In this document: piece by piece, positions 8,361 through 19,939 of the stretch
How the letters are laid out: every line of letters starts with the position of its first letter
Position numbering within the stretch: the first letter of the stretch is position 1
Source: Niveibacterium sp. SC-1
GTDB lineage: Bacteria > Pseudomonadota > Gammaproteobacteria > Burkholderiales > Rhodocyclaceae
Direction: 5' to 3'
Length of the DNA stretch: 64,000 bases
NCBI RefSeq assembly: GCF_038235435.1
Contig: NZ_CP151275.1
Span: 3,906,001 to 3,970,000, forward strand
The notes under the pieces: generated by a model
The model's input: only the letters and a program-made list of their open reading frames with translations
Database searches by the model: none
Told to the model about the DNA's origin: nothing
Position numbers and translations under genes: made by a program

Positions 8361-8894
8361 ATGAACGAGACGGTGTATCAGAAGTCAGCCGCAGGCGCGG
8401 CCGAAATCCAGGCGCGACAGATGCGCCTGCATCCGCGCCTGCGATCCCTGCTTGTCCTGATCGATGGCAAGCACAATGTCGGCAAGCTGCTGGAAACGGT
8501 GGCCGCGCTGGGCGTGAACGAGGAGCACATCGCCGAGCTCGCACGGCTCGGCCTGATCGAGGCGATCGGCGCAGGCGTGGCGGCAAGCACTGTCGCCCCG
8601 GTCGCCGCGGCGCCCGCCGAAGCGCCTGCGCCGGAGGCGGAAGCAGCCCCCACCGCGCCAGCCACGAGCGAAGGCGTGGAGCAGATCCGCGCGCTCTATG
8701 CTTTCTTCAACGACGCGGTGCGCGACAACCTGGGCCTGCGCGGCTTCATGCTGCAGCTACAGGTCGAGAAGGCGGAATCGCTGGAGGACTACCGCGAGAT
8801 CCGCGACACCTTCCTCGCTTCGGTACGCAAGTCCAAGGGTGAGGAAGTCGCGCGGCAATTCGAAAAGCGCATCGCCACCCTGCTTCCCGGCTGA
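8361..8894 (+). CDS. Conserved hypothetical protein with Ala/Pro-rich linker
   Basis: A 177-residue cytosolic protein. The N-terminal part (about 1-70) is a compact helical region (NETVYQKSAAGAAEIQ, LRSLLVLIDGKHNV) resembling a small domain found in betaproteobacterial hypotheticals. Residues about 75-105 form an Ala/Pro/Glu linker, and the C-terminal part is helical (LRGFMLQLQVEKAESLEDY). The ATG at 8361 has GGAG 10 nt upstream. Earlier in-frame starts at 8280 (TTG) and 8337 lack a good ribosome site. It converges on groEL across a shared terminator. Function is not known. Confidence 0.65.
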   Translation: MNETVYQKSAAGAAEIQARQMRLHPRLRSLLVLIDGKHNVGKLLETVAALGVNEEHIAELARLGLIEAIGAGVAASTVAPVAAAPAEAPAPEAEAAPTAPATSEGVEQIRALYAFFNDAVRDNLGLRGFMLQLQVEKAESLEDYREIRDTFLASVRKSKGEEVARQFEKRIATLLPG

Positions 8895-8950
8895 GGACCC
8901 CGGCAGGCGGAGGACGAAGTTCCGGCCCGCCACCCGGATCGCACAGACAA

Positions 8951-8981
8951 AAAAAGAGCTCCGTCGAAACGGAGCTCTTTT
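8951..8981. terminator. Bidirectional terminator between the hypothetical gene and groEL
   Basis: A 12-bp stem, AAAAGAGCTCCG paired with its complement around a CGAAA-type loop, ends in T on one strand and A on the other. It can stop both converging transcripts. Confidence 0.9.
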
Positions 8982-9029
8982 CTATGGCGCAGGGCAGGCG
9001 GTTTCCCGCCCGCCGCGACATGGAGGCAA

Positions 9030-10676
<1,647 letters not shown>

Positions 10677-10729
10677 TTAAGACTCCTGAATTTTGGCTTG
10701 GGGTATTCGAGCAGGACGCAGGAGACCGA

Positions 10730-11020
10730 TCAGGCCTCGACCACACCCATGATGTCTTCTTCGCGCATGACCAGCAGTTCCTGGCCATCCACCTTCACGG
10801 TCTGGCCGGCGTACTTGCCGAACAGGACACGGTCACCCACCTTGAGGTCGACCTTGCGCACTTCACCGTTATCCAGCGCCTTGCCGGGGCCGACGGAAAC
10901 AACTTCACCCTGATCGGGCTTCTCGCCAGCGGAGTCGGGAATCACGATGCCGGAAGCAGTGGTGCGTTCGGCTTCGATGCGCTTCACGATCACACGGTCG
11001 TGCAAAGGACGAATCTTCAT
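10730..11020 (-). CDS. groS: Co-chaperonin GroES (10 kDa)
   Basis: A 96-residue protein starting [14 protein letters not shown], with the mobile loop ([19 protein letters not shown]) and a C-terminal [14 protein letters not shown]. It forms the heptameric lid of the GroEL chamber. The ATG at 11020 has a GGAGT ribosome site just upstream. The longer in-frame extension to 11077 is not part of the family. It is the first gene of the groESL operon, controlled by the CIRCE element 99-125 bp upstream. Confidence 0.97.
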   Translation of the reverse strand: MKIRPLHDRVIVKRIEAERTTASGIVIPDSAGEKPDQGEVVSVGPGKALDNGEVRKVDLKVGDRVLFGKYAGQTVKVDGQELLVMREEDIMGVVEA

Positions 11021-11118
11021 CAGGACACTCCTGGTAAGTAGTACGAAACGATTGGCGTCGGGCCGGAGCCGGCCCAAGAGAAACTAGGACTCAGGGATGA
11101 CCGTACTGTGACGGGCTG

Positions 11119-11145
11119 TTAGCACTCACCCCCGACGAGTGCTAA
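11119..11145 (-). promoter_or_regulatory. CIRCE operator of groESL
   Basis: TTAGCACTC-N9-GAGTGCTAA is a perfect match to the CIRCE consensus, the binding site of the HrcA heat-shock repressor. It begins at the -10 box and covers the expected transcription start. Confidence 0.95.
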
Positions 11146-11174
11146 TAGTAGTGGTCGACCCCAGGCTTTTCAAG
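11145..11174 (-). promoter_or_regulatory. groESL promoter (sigma70-like, with sigma32-like -35)
   Basis: On the minus strand TTGAAA (11168-11173) and TACTAT (11145-11150) are separated by exactly 17 bp. The -35 extends to CTTGAAA, which also matches the sigma32 -35 element, but the -10 looks like sigma70. The -10 touches the CIRCE operator, so HrcA binding would block polymerase. Confidence 0.8.
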
Positions 11175-11307
11175 TGAGGGATATCACTGAAAGTGCGCAT
11201 CGGGGCCCGCCGCCAGGCCCGGCCGCGCTCCCGCCAAGGCGGAACGGCGCACTCCGGCCTTCGGGCCTGCCCTTGCGGCAGCCCACCTTCCGCGTCAGGA
11301 AACGCCC

Positions 11308-11325
11308 CCGGAAACGCCTTTCCGG
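11308..11325 (-). terminator. Hairpin after the GH31 gene
   Basis: CCGGAAA-CGCC-TTTCCGG lies just beyond the GH31 stop codon. There is no clear T-run on the transcribed strand, so termination here is only likely. The surrounding 11190-11330 is GC-rich with no gene. Confidence 0.35.
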
Positions 11326-11337
11326 AGGCTCCAACGC

Positions 11338-13710
11338 TCAGACCTCGACCACGTCCCCCATTGCCGCGGCCAGAGGCCCGCCGCTGCAGGTCCAGCGGTA
11401 GGGGGTCAGCGCCTGGGTGCTACGCCCGACCGGCGTGGTGATCACGGCGGTGTGGGCGCCGTCGTAGCCGACGACGCGCAGGCGCAGGGGCTTCCAGCCG
11501 GTATGCACCTCGTCCACGTCGACGTGCAAGGTGTCGCCGTCGCGCCAGGCACGTATGCGGCACTGGCTGCGTTCGCCGCGGCGGTAGCCGAAGGAGGCGC
11601 CGTCGTCGGCTGCGTAGGCCAGCGTCGCGGCCTGCGTGCAGCCACGGCCGAGGATCAGGTGCAGCTCGATGTCGGTGAGGTCGTTTTCCTGGGACAGTCG
11701 CTCGCCGGTCTGCATCGGGAGGATCTGGCCTTCGCGCAGGTAGAGCGGGGTCGCCTGCGCGCCGCTCGTGACCTGGATGCTGCGGCCGGCCTGCAGGAAG
11801 CTGCCATCGCCCGCGTCCATCCAGCGTGTGTGGCCGTCCGCGGCGCCCGGCAGGGCCACTTCGCGCCGCTGCTCGCCCTGGTGGACCAGCGGCGCCTGCA
11901 TGATTGCCGGACCGACGAGGAACTGGTCGTCGATGTAGTCGAGCACCAGCCCGTCGTGGTTATCGAAGTCGTGGAAGAGCGGACGCATCACGGCGCTGCC
12001 GTCGCGCGCCTGGGCGATCCACAGCTGGTAGAGGTAGGGCAGCAGCTTGTAGCGCAGGCGCACGAAGTGCCGGATGACCTGCATCGCGTCGGCGCCGAAG
12101 GCCCAGGGCTCCTGCTGCGTGGTGCCGATCAGCGAGTGGTTGCGCAGGAAGGGGAAGAGCATGCCCGCCTTGTACCAGGCGATCGCCAGCTCCCGGTCGG
12201 CATGGCCGCCGAAGCCCGGCACGTCCGGCCCGTTGAAGGGGATGCCGGAGAGTGCGAGGTTAAGCGTGCAATGCAGCGTCATCCGCAGGTGGTGCCAGTT
12301 GCTGAAGTTGTCGCCGGTCCACACCGCGGCCCAGCGGCTGGAGCCGGCCGCGGCGCTGCGCGAGACCAGGAAGGGGCGCTCGTCGGGCCGCGCCTTGAGG
12401 AAGCCTTCATGCGTGGCCTGCGCCATGCCCGTCGCATAGAGGTTGTGATAGGTCCAGTGCGGCCATTGGCCATTCTGGAAGCGCATGTCGTCGACCTCGG
12501 CCGCGCCCACGCTCGGGTCGTTCATGTCGATCCACGCGCCGTGAAAGCCCGATTCGCGGAATCGCTTCACATGCTCCGCCCACCAGCTCCGCCCGGCCTC
12601 CAGCGAGAAGTCCGGCATCCAGGTGCGGCCCGGCCAGACGAAGCCGACGTAGGGCTTGCCCTCCGGGTTCTTGCAGAAGATGTCCGCGGCGAGTCCGCTG
12701 GCCGCGACCGCATAGCCCTCCTCCACCTTCACGCCCGGGTCGAGGATGGGCACGACGCGCCGCCCTTTCGCCTCCAGCGCGCCGATCTCGGCGCTCACGT
12801 CGCCGAAGAACTGCGGGCTGGTGGTGAAGACCTTGTAGTTGTCCATGTAGTCGATATCCAGCCACAGCCCATCACAGGGAAACTCGTAGGCGCGGAAGGA
12901 CTCGTCCAGGGCTTCGAGATCGCGCGGACCGCGATAGCCCCAGCGGCACTGGTGATGCCCCAGCGACCACAAGGGCGGCAGCGGCGTGGTGCCGACCAGG
13001 CGCTGCAGGCGGCGCGTCACGTCTGCAGCGCTGTCGCCCGCGATCAGGTAGAAGGCCGGCACACCCTCGTCCGCGCCGAACCAGAAGGCCGGCGGCGCGT
13101 TGTGGTCGTCGCGGCCAGTGAAGAACCAGTTCGAGCCGGTGTCCATGAACACCGAGCCGGGATGGTCGACCAGGATGCCGATCCAGTTGTCGCCCTGTCG
13201 CACCAGCAGGTAGGGAATCGCCGCGTACCGCGGATCGACCACGCCCTCGGAGACGCTGTGCATCGGGTGGTCACCCCAGACGTCCAGGTTCCAGAACTTG
13301 GTGCGCTTGCCGGTCTTCTCCAGCCCGGTGACCTTGTCGCCCTGGCCGTAGAAACGCGTGTCCGCGTCGCGGTGCCATTGCACCAGCCAGGCACTGCCGC
13401 AGACACCCAGGCTCGCATCGCCGACACCGCTCAGCACGCATTCGCCTTGCGCGTTTGAAAGCGAGAGCACGCCCTGCGCGTCGAAAGCGAGCCGGTGGCG
13501 CGAGGTGCCGGAGAAGGCGTCGTCATGCATGCGCACCAGGCGCGCATCGAGCGGCCAGCGCTGCGTGTCCTGCAACTCGACATGGAAGACGTCCTCGCCG
13601 AGGTCGCGGATGCGGGTCGCGAGCGTCTGCCCGGCGATGCTCAGCGCACCCTCGGCATGGGCGTCGGCGAAACGGAAGTTGGAAGGGTGGCGGATCTTCT
13701 GGAAGTACAT
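11338..13710 (-). CDS. GH31 family alpha-glucosidase
   Basis: A 790-residue glycoside hydrolase of family 31, which releases alpha-linked glucose (or xylose) from oligosaccharide ends with retention. An N-terminal beta-sandwich (about 1-240) precedes the barrel. The barrel shows GLWLDIDYMDNY (281-292), catalytic nucleophile Asp395 in GAWIDMNDPS, and the acid/base Asp in VWTGDNFSNW, followed by C-terminal beta-domains. There is no signal peptide, so it acts in the cytoplasm on imported oligosaccharides. It is the last gene of the ABC-importer cluster. Exact linkage preference cannot be read. Confidence 0.92.
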   Translation of the reverse strand: MYFQKIRHPSNFRFADAHAEGALSIAGQTLATRIRDLGEDVFHVELQDTQRWPLDARLVRMHDDAFSGTSRHRLAFDAQGVLSLSNAQGECVLSGVGDASLGVCGSAWLVQWHRDADTRFYGQGDKVTGLEKTGKRTKFWNLDVWGDHPMHSVSEGVVDPRYAAIPYLLVRQGDNWIGILVDHPGSVFMDTGSNWFFTGRDDHNAPPAFWFGADEGVPAFYLIAGDSAADVTRRLQRLVGTTPLPPLWSLGHHQCRWGYRGPRDLEALDESFRAYEFPCDGLWLDIDYMDNYKVFTTSPQFFGDVSAEIGALEAKGRRVVPILDPGVKVEEGYAVAASGLAADIFCKNPEGKPYVGFVWPGRTWMPDFSLEAGRSWWAEHVKRFRESGFHGAWIDMNDPSVGAAEVDDMRFQNGQWPHWTYHNLYATGMAQATHEGFLKARPDERPFLVSRSAAAGSSRWAAVWTGDNFSNWHHLRMTLHCTLNLALSGIPFNGPDVPGFGGHADRELAIAWYKAGMLFPFLRNHSLIGTTQQEPWAFGADAMQVIRHFVRLRYKLLPYLYQLWIAQARDGSAVMRPLFHDFDNHDGLVLDYIDDQFLVGPAIMQAPLVHQGEQRREVALPGAADGHTRWMDAGDGSFLQAGRSIQVTSGAQATPLYLREGQILPMQTGERLSQENDLTDIELHLILGRGCTQAATLAYAADDGASFGYRRGERSQCRIRAWRDGDTLHVDVDEVHTGWKPLRLRVVGYDGAHTAVITTPVGRSTQALTPYRWTCSGGPLAAAMGDVVEV

Positions 13711-13808
13711 GGCGGGATTCGCGTCCGTGTGGGCAGGTAGGAGAGAGCTGGGGACATGCCTCAGTGTGGCACTCGGGTGGGCGCCGAGTTGGGTACCAAG
13801 TTAAGGAC

Positions 13809-14945
<1,137 letters not shown>

Positions 14946-15030
14946 GACGCGTTTTCTCCAGCGGATTCAGATTCAGGCAGCACGCATGGCGCGCCCTGCC
15001 GTGTTTTTGCGACGCCGCGCGGGCCCGGGC

Positions 15031-15975
15031 TCAACCCTTGACCGCACCCGCGGTCAGCCCCGAGACGATGCGTTTCTGGAAGGCCAGCACCAGCACCACC
15101 AGGGGCACGGTTACCACCACCGAGGCGGCCATGATGCTGCCCCAGGGGATCTCGTGATTGGTCGCGCCGGCGAGCAGCGAAATGCCCACCGGCACCGTGC
15201 GCTGGCTGTCCTCCGCCATGAAGGTGAGCGCGAAGAGGAACTCGTTCCAGGCGCCGATGAAGGCGAGCAGTCCGGTGGACACGAGCGCCGGTGCGAGCAG
15301 CGGCATGAAGACCTGGAACACGATACGCAGCGGGCCGCAGCCATCCATGGTCGCGGCCTCCTCCAGCTCGCCGGGCAACTGGCGCATGAAGGAAGACAGC
15401 ACCCACACAGTGAAGGGCAGGGTGAAGACCGTGTAGGGCAGGATCAGCCCGTAGAAACGGTTGTAGAGCCCGAGCATCTGCATCAGCTCGAACATGCCGG
15501 AGAGCACCGCCACCTGCGGGAACATCGACACGGTGAGGATGGAGAGCAGCAGCAGACTCTTGCCGCGGAAGCGGATGCGCCCGAGCGCATAAGACGCCGT
15601 GATCGCCACCAGCAGCGCGATTGTCACCGTGACGGTCGCGACGAAGATCGAGTTGAACAGGTGCCGCCCGAAAGGCTGACGTCCCTCGAAGAGCTGCACG
15701 TAGTTGCGCCAGCTCGGCGCGTGCGGCAAGAGGCTGGTGGAGAAGACCTCAGACCCGGTCTTGAACGAGGTCGCGATCGTGTAGAGGAAGGGGTACACCG
15801 AGACCACGACCACCAGCGCCGCGAGCAGGTAGAGGACGATGCTGCCCCACAGCGGACGGCCGCTCGCTCCAGGGTTCATGGCTGCCTTGATGCTTGCGTT
15901 CATTGCCGCCTTCATTGACGTGGTCGTTGTCGCTTGGATCGACGCGTTCGTTGCCGCATTCGTTGCCGCTTTCAT
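15031..15975 (-). CDS. Sugar ABC transporter permease (MalG type)
   Basis: A 314-residue inner-membrane permease of the CUT1 class. It has six predicted helices and the EAA loop (ELEEAATMDGCGPLRIVF) that docks the ATPase. The ATG at 15975 overlaps the stop of the upstream permease by 4 nt and has GAGGA 7 nt before it. Further in-frame ATGs at 15915, 15903 and 15879 are possible. The first about 35 residues are an unusual Ala/Asn/Thr/Met-rich repetitive leader (MKAATNAATNAS, MKAAMNASIKAAM) absent from ordinary MalG proteins. Confidence 0.9.
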   Translation of the reverse strand: MKAATNAATNASIQATTTTSMKAAMNASIKAAMNPGASGRPLWGSIVLYLLAALVVVVSVYPFLYTIATSFKTGSEVFSTSLLPHAPSWRNYVQLFEGRQPFGRHLFNSIFVATVTVTIALLVAITASYALGRIRFRGKSLLLLSILTVSMFPQVAVLSGMFELMQMLGLYNRFYGLILPYTVFTLPFTVWVLSSFMRQLPGELEEAATMDGCGPLRIVFQVFMPLLAPALVSTGLLAFIGAWNEFLFALTFMAEDSQRTVPVGISLLAGATNHEIPWGSIMAASVVVTVPLVVLVLAFQKRIVSGLTAGAVKG

Positions 15976-16886
15976 TGTGATTCCTCGGAGAGCCTGACCC
16001 GCGCGGCGCGCAGGAAGAGCACGGCGGTGAGGAAGAGGATCAGCGTCAGCGAGGTGGACGCGGCCGAGCCGTAGCCCACGTTGCCGTTGTCCACCATCTC
16101 GCGGCGCACGAAGCCGGACATGCTGATCGTGGTCGCGCTGTTCGAGGTCAGCACGAAGATCAGATCGAAGATGCGCAGCGCATCGAGCAGGCGGAAGATC
16201 ACCGCCACCATCAGCGGATGCTTGATCAGCGGCAGCGTGATGCGGAAGAACACCCGCAGCGGATGCACGCCGTCGACCCGCGCGGCCTCGTAGCACTCCT
16301 TGGGCAGGGTCTGCAGCGCGGCAAGGATCAGCAGCGCCATGAAGGGTGTGGTCTTCCACACGTCCACCGCCACCACGGTCCACAGCGCGTAGTGCGGATC
16401 TGCGGTGAAGGCGATCTTGTGCGCGATGAGCCCCGCGTCGAGCAGCATCTGGTTGAAGACGCCGAACTGGTCATGGAGCATCCAGCCCCACATCCGCGCC
16501 GACACGATGGTCGGGATCGCCCAGGGGATCAGCACCGCCGTGCGCACCAGGTTGCGGCCCTTGAAGTCCTGGTTGAGCAGCATCGCGATGCCCAGGCCGA
16601 AGAGCGTTTCCAGCGCCACCGAGACGATAGCGAACTTGAAGGTGTTGCGGATCGAAAGGCCCCAATCGCTGGCCCAGAAGCCATCCGCGTAGTTCGCGTT
16701 GCCGAAGAGACCGAACTCGCCCCAATAGTTGGCCAGGCCCACGAACTGGCTGGCGGAGAGATCGTTGATGTTGGTTTCGGTCAGGCTGAACCAGATCGAG
16801 CGGCACAGGGGCCAGCCGGCCACGAAAGCCATCAGGATCAGGGCCGGCGCGAGGAAGACCCAGGCCGTGCGGGTGCGGTTTTGCAT
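15972..16886 (-). CDS. Sugar ABC transporter permease (MalF type)
   Basis: A 304-residue inner-membrane permease partner of the MalG-type protein. It begins MQNRTRTAWVFLAPAL with a first helix, ends in several helices, and carries the EAA loop (CYEAARVDGVHPLRVFFRITLP). The start at 16886 is preferred because the frame upstream to 17000 is arginine-rich and non-hydrophobic. No strong ribosome site is seen there, so the start is the weakest point. It is translationally coupled to the next permease. Confidence 0.92.
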   Translation of the reverse strand: MQNRTRTAWVFLAPALILMAFVAGWPLCRSIWFSLTETNINDLSASQFVGLANYWGEFGLFGNANYADGFWASDWGLSIRNTFKFAIVSVALETLFGLGIAMLLNQDFKGRNLVRTAVLIPWAIPTIVSARMWGWMLHDQFGVFNQMLLDAGLIAHKIAFTADPHYALWTVVAVDVWKTTPFMALLILAALQTLPKECYEAARVDGVHPLRVFFRITLPLIKHPLMVAVIFRLLDALRIFDLIFVLTSNSATTISMSGFVRREMVDNGNVGYGSAASTSLTLILFLTAVLFLRAARVRLSEESQ

Positions 16887-17021
16887 GGCGGCAGCAAGCA
16901 AGATGAGGTGAGGCGATGAGGCGAGGCGACGAGGTGACGCAACACTCGCGGCGCAAGACCGCCGCAGGTGCGCAGAGGCCAGACCGCGGGGCCGATGCAT
17001 CCGGCCCCGCGAACCCCGTGC

Positions 17022-18287
17022 TTACCAGGCAGTGCGCTTGATCTGCTTGAGCTTGCCTTCGAGGCGCTTGACCGCGTCGGTGCCGGTGCTGTTCTTCGCC
17101 ATCACCTCATGCGCGGCGTCCCAGAACGCGTTGCTCACTTCCGGGTACTTGAGGCCGGTGGCCGTGGCCGGGCGGGCCACCGCGCTGGTGAAGACGCTGA
17201 GCAGATCGCCCATGAAGGGGTTGGCCGCCAGCAGGTCCTTGTCCTTGTAGAGGCTCAGGATGGTCGGGTTGGCCGAGGCACCGAGCGCGCGCGCCTTCTG
17301 CACTTCCGGGCTCGCCATGTAGAGGGCGAGCTGCGCGGCCACGTCCGGGTTCTTGCTGTACTTGTTCACCGCCAGGCTCCAGCCACCCAGGGTCGCGGAC
17401 TTCTTGCCGCCCGGGCCCATCGGCAGCGGCACCACGCCGATCTTGCCCTTGACCGGGCTGTCATCGGCCTGGCCCAGCGCCCAGGCGTAAGGCCAGTTGC
17501 GCATGAAGAGCGCCTTGCCGTTCTGGAACACGCCGCGCGCATCTTCCTCGGCGTAGTTCATCACGCCCGCCGGCGCGATCGTGCCGACCCAGGAAGCCGC
17601 CGTATCCAGCGCCTTGGCCGCCTTGGCGTTGTTGATGGTGATGGCACCCGACTTGTCGACGATCTCGCCGCCGCCGAAGCTGTTCACCCATTCGAGTGCG
17701 TCGCAGGTCAGCCCTTCATAGGCCTTGCCCTGGAACACGAAACCCTGGAAGTCCGCATCACCCGCGGCGCGTTCGCCCTCCTGCACCTTCTTCGCCGCGG
17801 CGGCCATCTCGTCCCAGGTGTTGGGCGCCTTAAGGCCGTACTTCTCCAGCAGGTCCTTGCGGTAGAAAAGCATGCCCGCATCGGTGAACCAGGGGATCGC
17901 CAGCAGCTTGCCGCCCACCGTGTTGTTCGCGACGATCGCCGGGAAGTGCTGCGACTCCACGCCCTTGGTGTACTTCTTCAGGTCCAGCAGGTGGTCCTTG
18001 ATCACGCCCGGCCACACCACATCGATGATCAGCACATCGATGTCCGCGGACTTCGCGGCGAACATCTGGCGCAGCAACGCAAGGTTGTCGGTGCTGCTCG
18101 CCGGCGGCGAATAGAGCTTGACCGTATGGCCATGCTTCGCGCCCCACTCCTCGGCGAACTTGCCGCAGTACTGCAGATCGGAAGCGCTGCTGCCACAGGC
18201 GATGGTGATGGTAGCGGCATAAGCGCCGGAGGAAGCCGCGGCGCACAGCGCAAGGCCGGCCGCGATCCGGGTGAGAGTGGATTTCAT
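17022..18287 (-). CDS. Sugar ABC transporter periplasmic binding protein (MalE type)
   Basis: A 421-residue extracellular solute-binding protein of family 1. A cleavable signal peptide (MKSTLTRIAAGLALC to GAYA) directs it to the periplasm. Family motifs include IPWFTDAGMLFYRKDLLEKYG, NTWDEM and GGWSLAVNKYSKNPD. It is the first gene of the five-gene cluster binding protein, MalF, MalG, ATPase, GH31. The GH31 neighbour suggests an alpha-glucoside such as maltose, trehalose or a malto-oligosaccharide. Confidence 0.93.
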   Translation of the reverse strand: MKSTLTRIAAGLALCAAASSGAYAATITIACGSSASDLQYCGKFAEEWGAKHGHTVKLYSPPASSTDNLALLRQMFAAKSADIDVLIIDVVWPGVIKDHLLDLKKYTKGVESQHFPAIVANNTVGGKLLAIPWFTDAGMLFYRKDLLEKYGLKAPNTWDEMAAAAKKVQEGERAAGDADFQGFVFQGKAYEGLTCDALEWVNSFGGGEIVDKSGAITINNAKAAKALDTAASWVGTIAPAGVMNYAEEDARGVFQNGKALFMRNWPYAWALGQADDSPVKGKIGVVPLPMGPGGKKSATLGGWSLAVNKYSKNPDVAAQLALYMASPEVQKARALGASANPTILSLYKDKDLLAANPFMGDLLSVFTSAVARPATATGLKYPEVSNAFWDAAHEVMAKNSTGTDAVKRLEGKLKQIKRTAW

Positions 18288-18430
18288 TGCTCGGTGTCTC
18301 CTCAGTGTGTGTTGGCGATCGCCCCGCGCACTGCGAGCCGCGTGGGGCGATTCGACCGGCGCACCGGGCTACTCACCGGCCGCACCGTGCAGGTCTTTGT
18401 GACCGCGGACCGCATGAAACGCCGACGCGA

Positions 18431-18477
18431 TTAACTGAAGATTTCCGCTATCCCTCCTCTCGTTAACTGCGGTTAAC
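18431..18477. promoter_or_regulatory. GTTAAC repeats upstream of the sugar ABC operon
   Basis: The 526-bp gap between the binding-protein gene and the DUF899 gene contains TTAACTG at 18431 and GTTAAC-TGCG-GTTAAC at 18462-18477. The two hexamers are each palindromic and 10 bp apart, which looks like an operator. It lies 144-190 bp before the binding-protein start. No other clear element was seen in this gap. Confidence 0.4.
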
Positions 18478-18813
18478 ACCTGAAACATCGCGTGCCGCGG
18501 CAGGCCCCGTGCGTGCGTGCGGCGTCGCCGACGCCGGTCCCGGGACTCACGACGAACTTGTTACTCCCCGCTCCGCCCGCGCACGCCTAGATTTGTCCTG
18601 GAAGACCCACGGCTCAGCGAAGCAGCGATGCCGTTGGCGAGGATCAGGCCGCGCATCCCGCGCTCATCCGTGATCGCGGATGAGCGGGTGGCACCCTCGC
18701 GGACGCATGTCCGCGCCAGGGGCGCAACGCCTGTCCGGATAGCGCTTTTCATTGCAGCGCCGGAGCCGCGGAATGGTCCGCGCCTCGCGTCGCCGCCCGA
18801 ACGGAGATAGACC

Positions 18814-19596
18814 ATGAACGCAAAGACAGCCACGGCGCAGCAGGCGAGGCAAGTCACGATGAGCCGGCCACCGATCGTGTCCGCGGAGGACTGGGAGCGT
18901 GCGCGTCAGGAATTGCTCGTGAAGGAAAAGGCCCTGACCCGCGCGCGAGACGCGCTCGCCGCCGACCGCCGGCGGATGCCCTGGCTGGCCGTCACCAAGA
19001 CCTACGCGTTCGACGGCCCGCAGGGCAAAGCGAGCCTGCTCGATCTCTTCGAGGGGCGCCACCAGCTCGTGGTGTATCGCGCCTTCTTCGAGCCCGGGGT
19101 GTACGGCTGGCCTGAGCACGCCTGCCGCGGCTGCTCGCTAGGCGCCGACCAGGTCGCCCACCTCGCCCACCTCAATGCCCGCGACACCACCCTCGCTTAC
19201 GTCTCGCGCGCACCGCAGGAAGACATCGCACGCCTGAAGGCACGCATGGGCTGGGAGATGCCCTGGTACACCATCACCGACAGCTTCGACGCCGACTTCG
19301 GCGTGGACGAATGGCACGGCCACAACGTCTTCTTCCGCGACGGCGAACAGGTGTATCGCACCTACTTCATCAACGTCCGCGGCGACGAAGCCATGGGCAC
19401 CACCTGGAGCTACCTGGACGCTACACCGCTCGGCCGCCAGGAAGTCTGGGAAGACTCACCGCAAGGCTACCCGCAGACCGCGACCTACAAGTGGTGGAAC
19501 TGGCACGACAACTACGACCCCGACGCCGCGCCGGACCAGCGATGGGCCGAGGTGACGGATGCGGGGGAGGCGGCGTTCCGGAATCGGGAAGGCTAG
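18814..19596 (+). CDS. DUF899 thioredoxin-like family protein
   Basis: A 260-residue cytosolic protein of the DUF899 family, a thioredoxin-fold group of unknown activity. Visible family blocks are PWLAVTKTYAFDGPQG, LVVYRAFFEPG, a CRGCS motif in the position of the redox loop, and WHGHNVFFRDGEQVYRTYF. It starts with ATG after a GGAG site. It stands alone between the divergent sugar operon and convergent small genes. Family naming is firm; function is unknown. Confidence 0.88.
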   Translation: MNAKTATAQQARQVTMSRPPIVSAEDWERARQELLVKEKALTRARDALAADRRRMPWLAVTKTYAFDGPQGKASLLDLFEGRHQLVVYRAFFEPGVYGWPEHACRGCSLGADQVAHLAHLNARDTTLAYVSRAPQEDIARLKARMGWEMPWYTITDSFDADFGVDEWHGHNVFFRDGEQVYRTYFINVRGDEAMGTTWSYLDATPLGRQEVWEDSPQGYPQTATYKWWNWHDNYDPDAAPDQRWAEVTDAGEAAFRNREG

Positions 19597-19646
19597 TGTT
19601 GTCGCGGGCGCAGAGGCGAGTCGCCCCCTGCGTGACCAACTCCCGC

Positions 19647-19910
19647 CTACGACGCAGAGTCCTTTCGCTTCGGCTCTCCCCCCGAACATTTGCCGCCCAC
19701 GATCAAGGCGCCAATCGCGCCGACTAGGCAGCAGGCTGCCAGCAGCCCGGCGACGGGAGGCTGGCGGCATCTCGGATTGGCGGCGAACAGATCAAACCTG
19801 CCGTTGCACGCCAGGAAGGCCAAGTCGGACGATGAGATCGCCCAGAGTAGGCAATACGCGCAGGCGAAGAGCAGAGCACCCGCGACGCAACGACTCAACG
19901 CTCGGACCAT
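19647..19910 (-). CDS. Small Cys-rich membrane protein, unknown
   Basis: An 87-residue protein with two hydrophobic segments (VAGALLFACAYCLLWAI and VAGLLAACCLVGAIGALIVGG) flanking a short loop with CNGRF and NPRCRQ, then a basic tail. The ATG at 19910 has GGAG 6 nt upstream. It follows the phosphatase-like gene by 29 bp on the same strand. No family is recognised. Confidence 0.5.
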   Translation of the reverse strand: MVRALSRCVAGALLFACAYCLLWAISSSDLAFLACNGRFDLFAANPRCRQPPVAGLLAACCLVGAIGALIVGGKCSGGEPKRKDSAS

Positions 19911-19939
19911 CGTGTCTCCATCCTGGCAATCGCCTCCTC

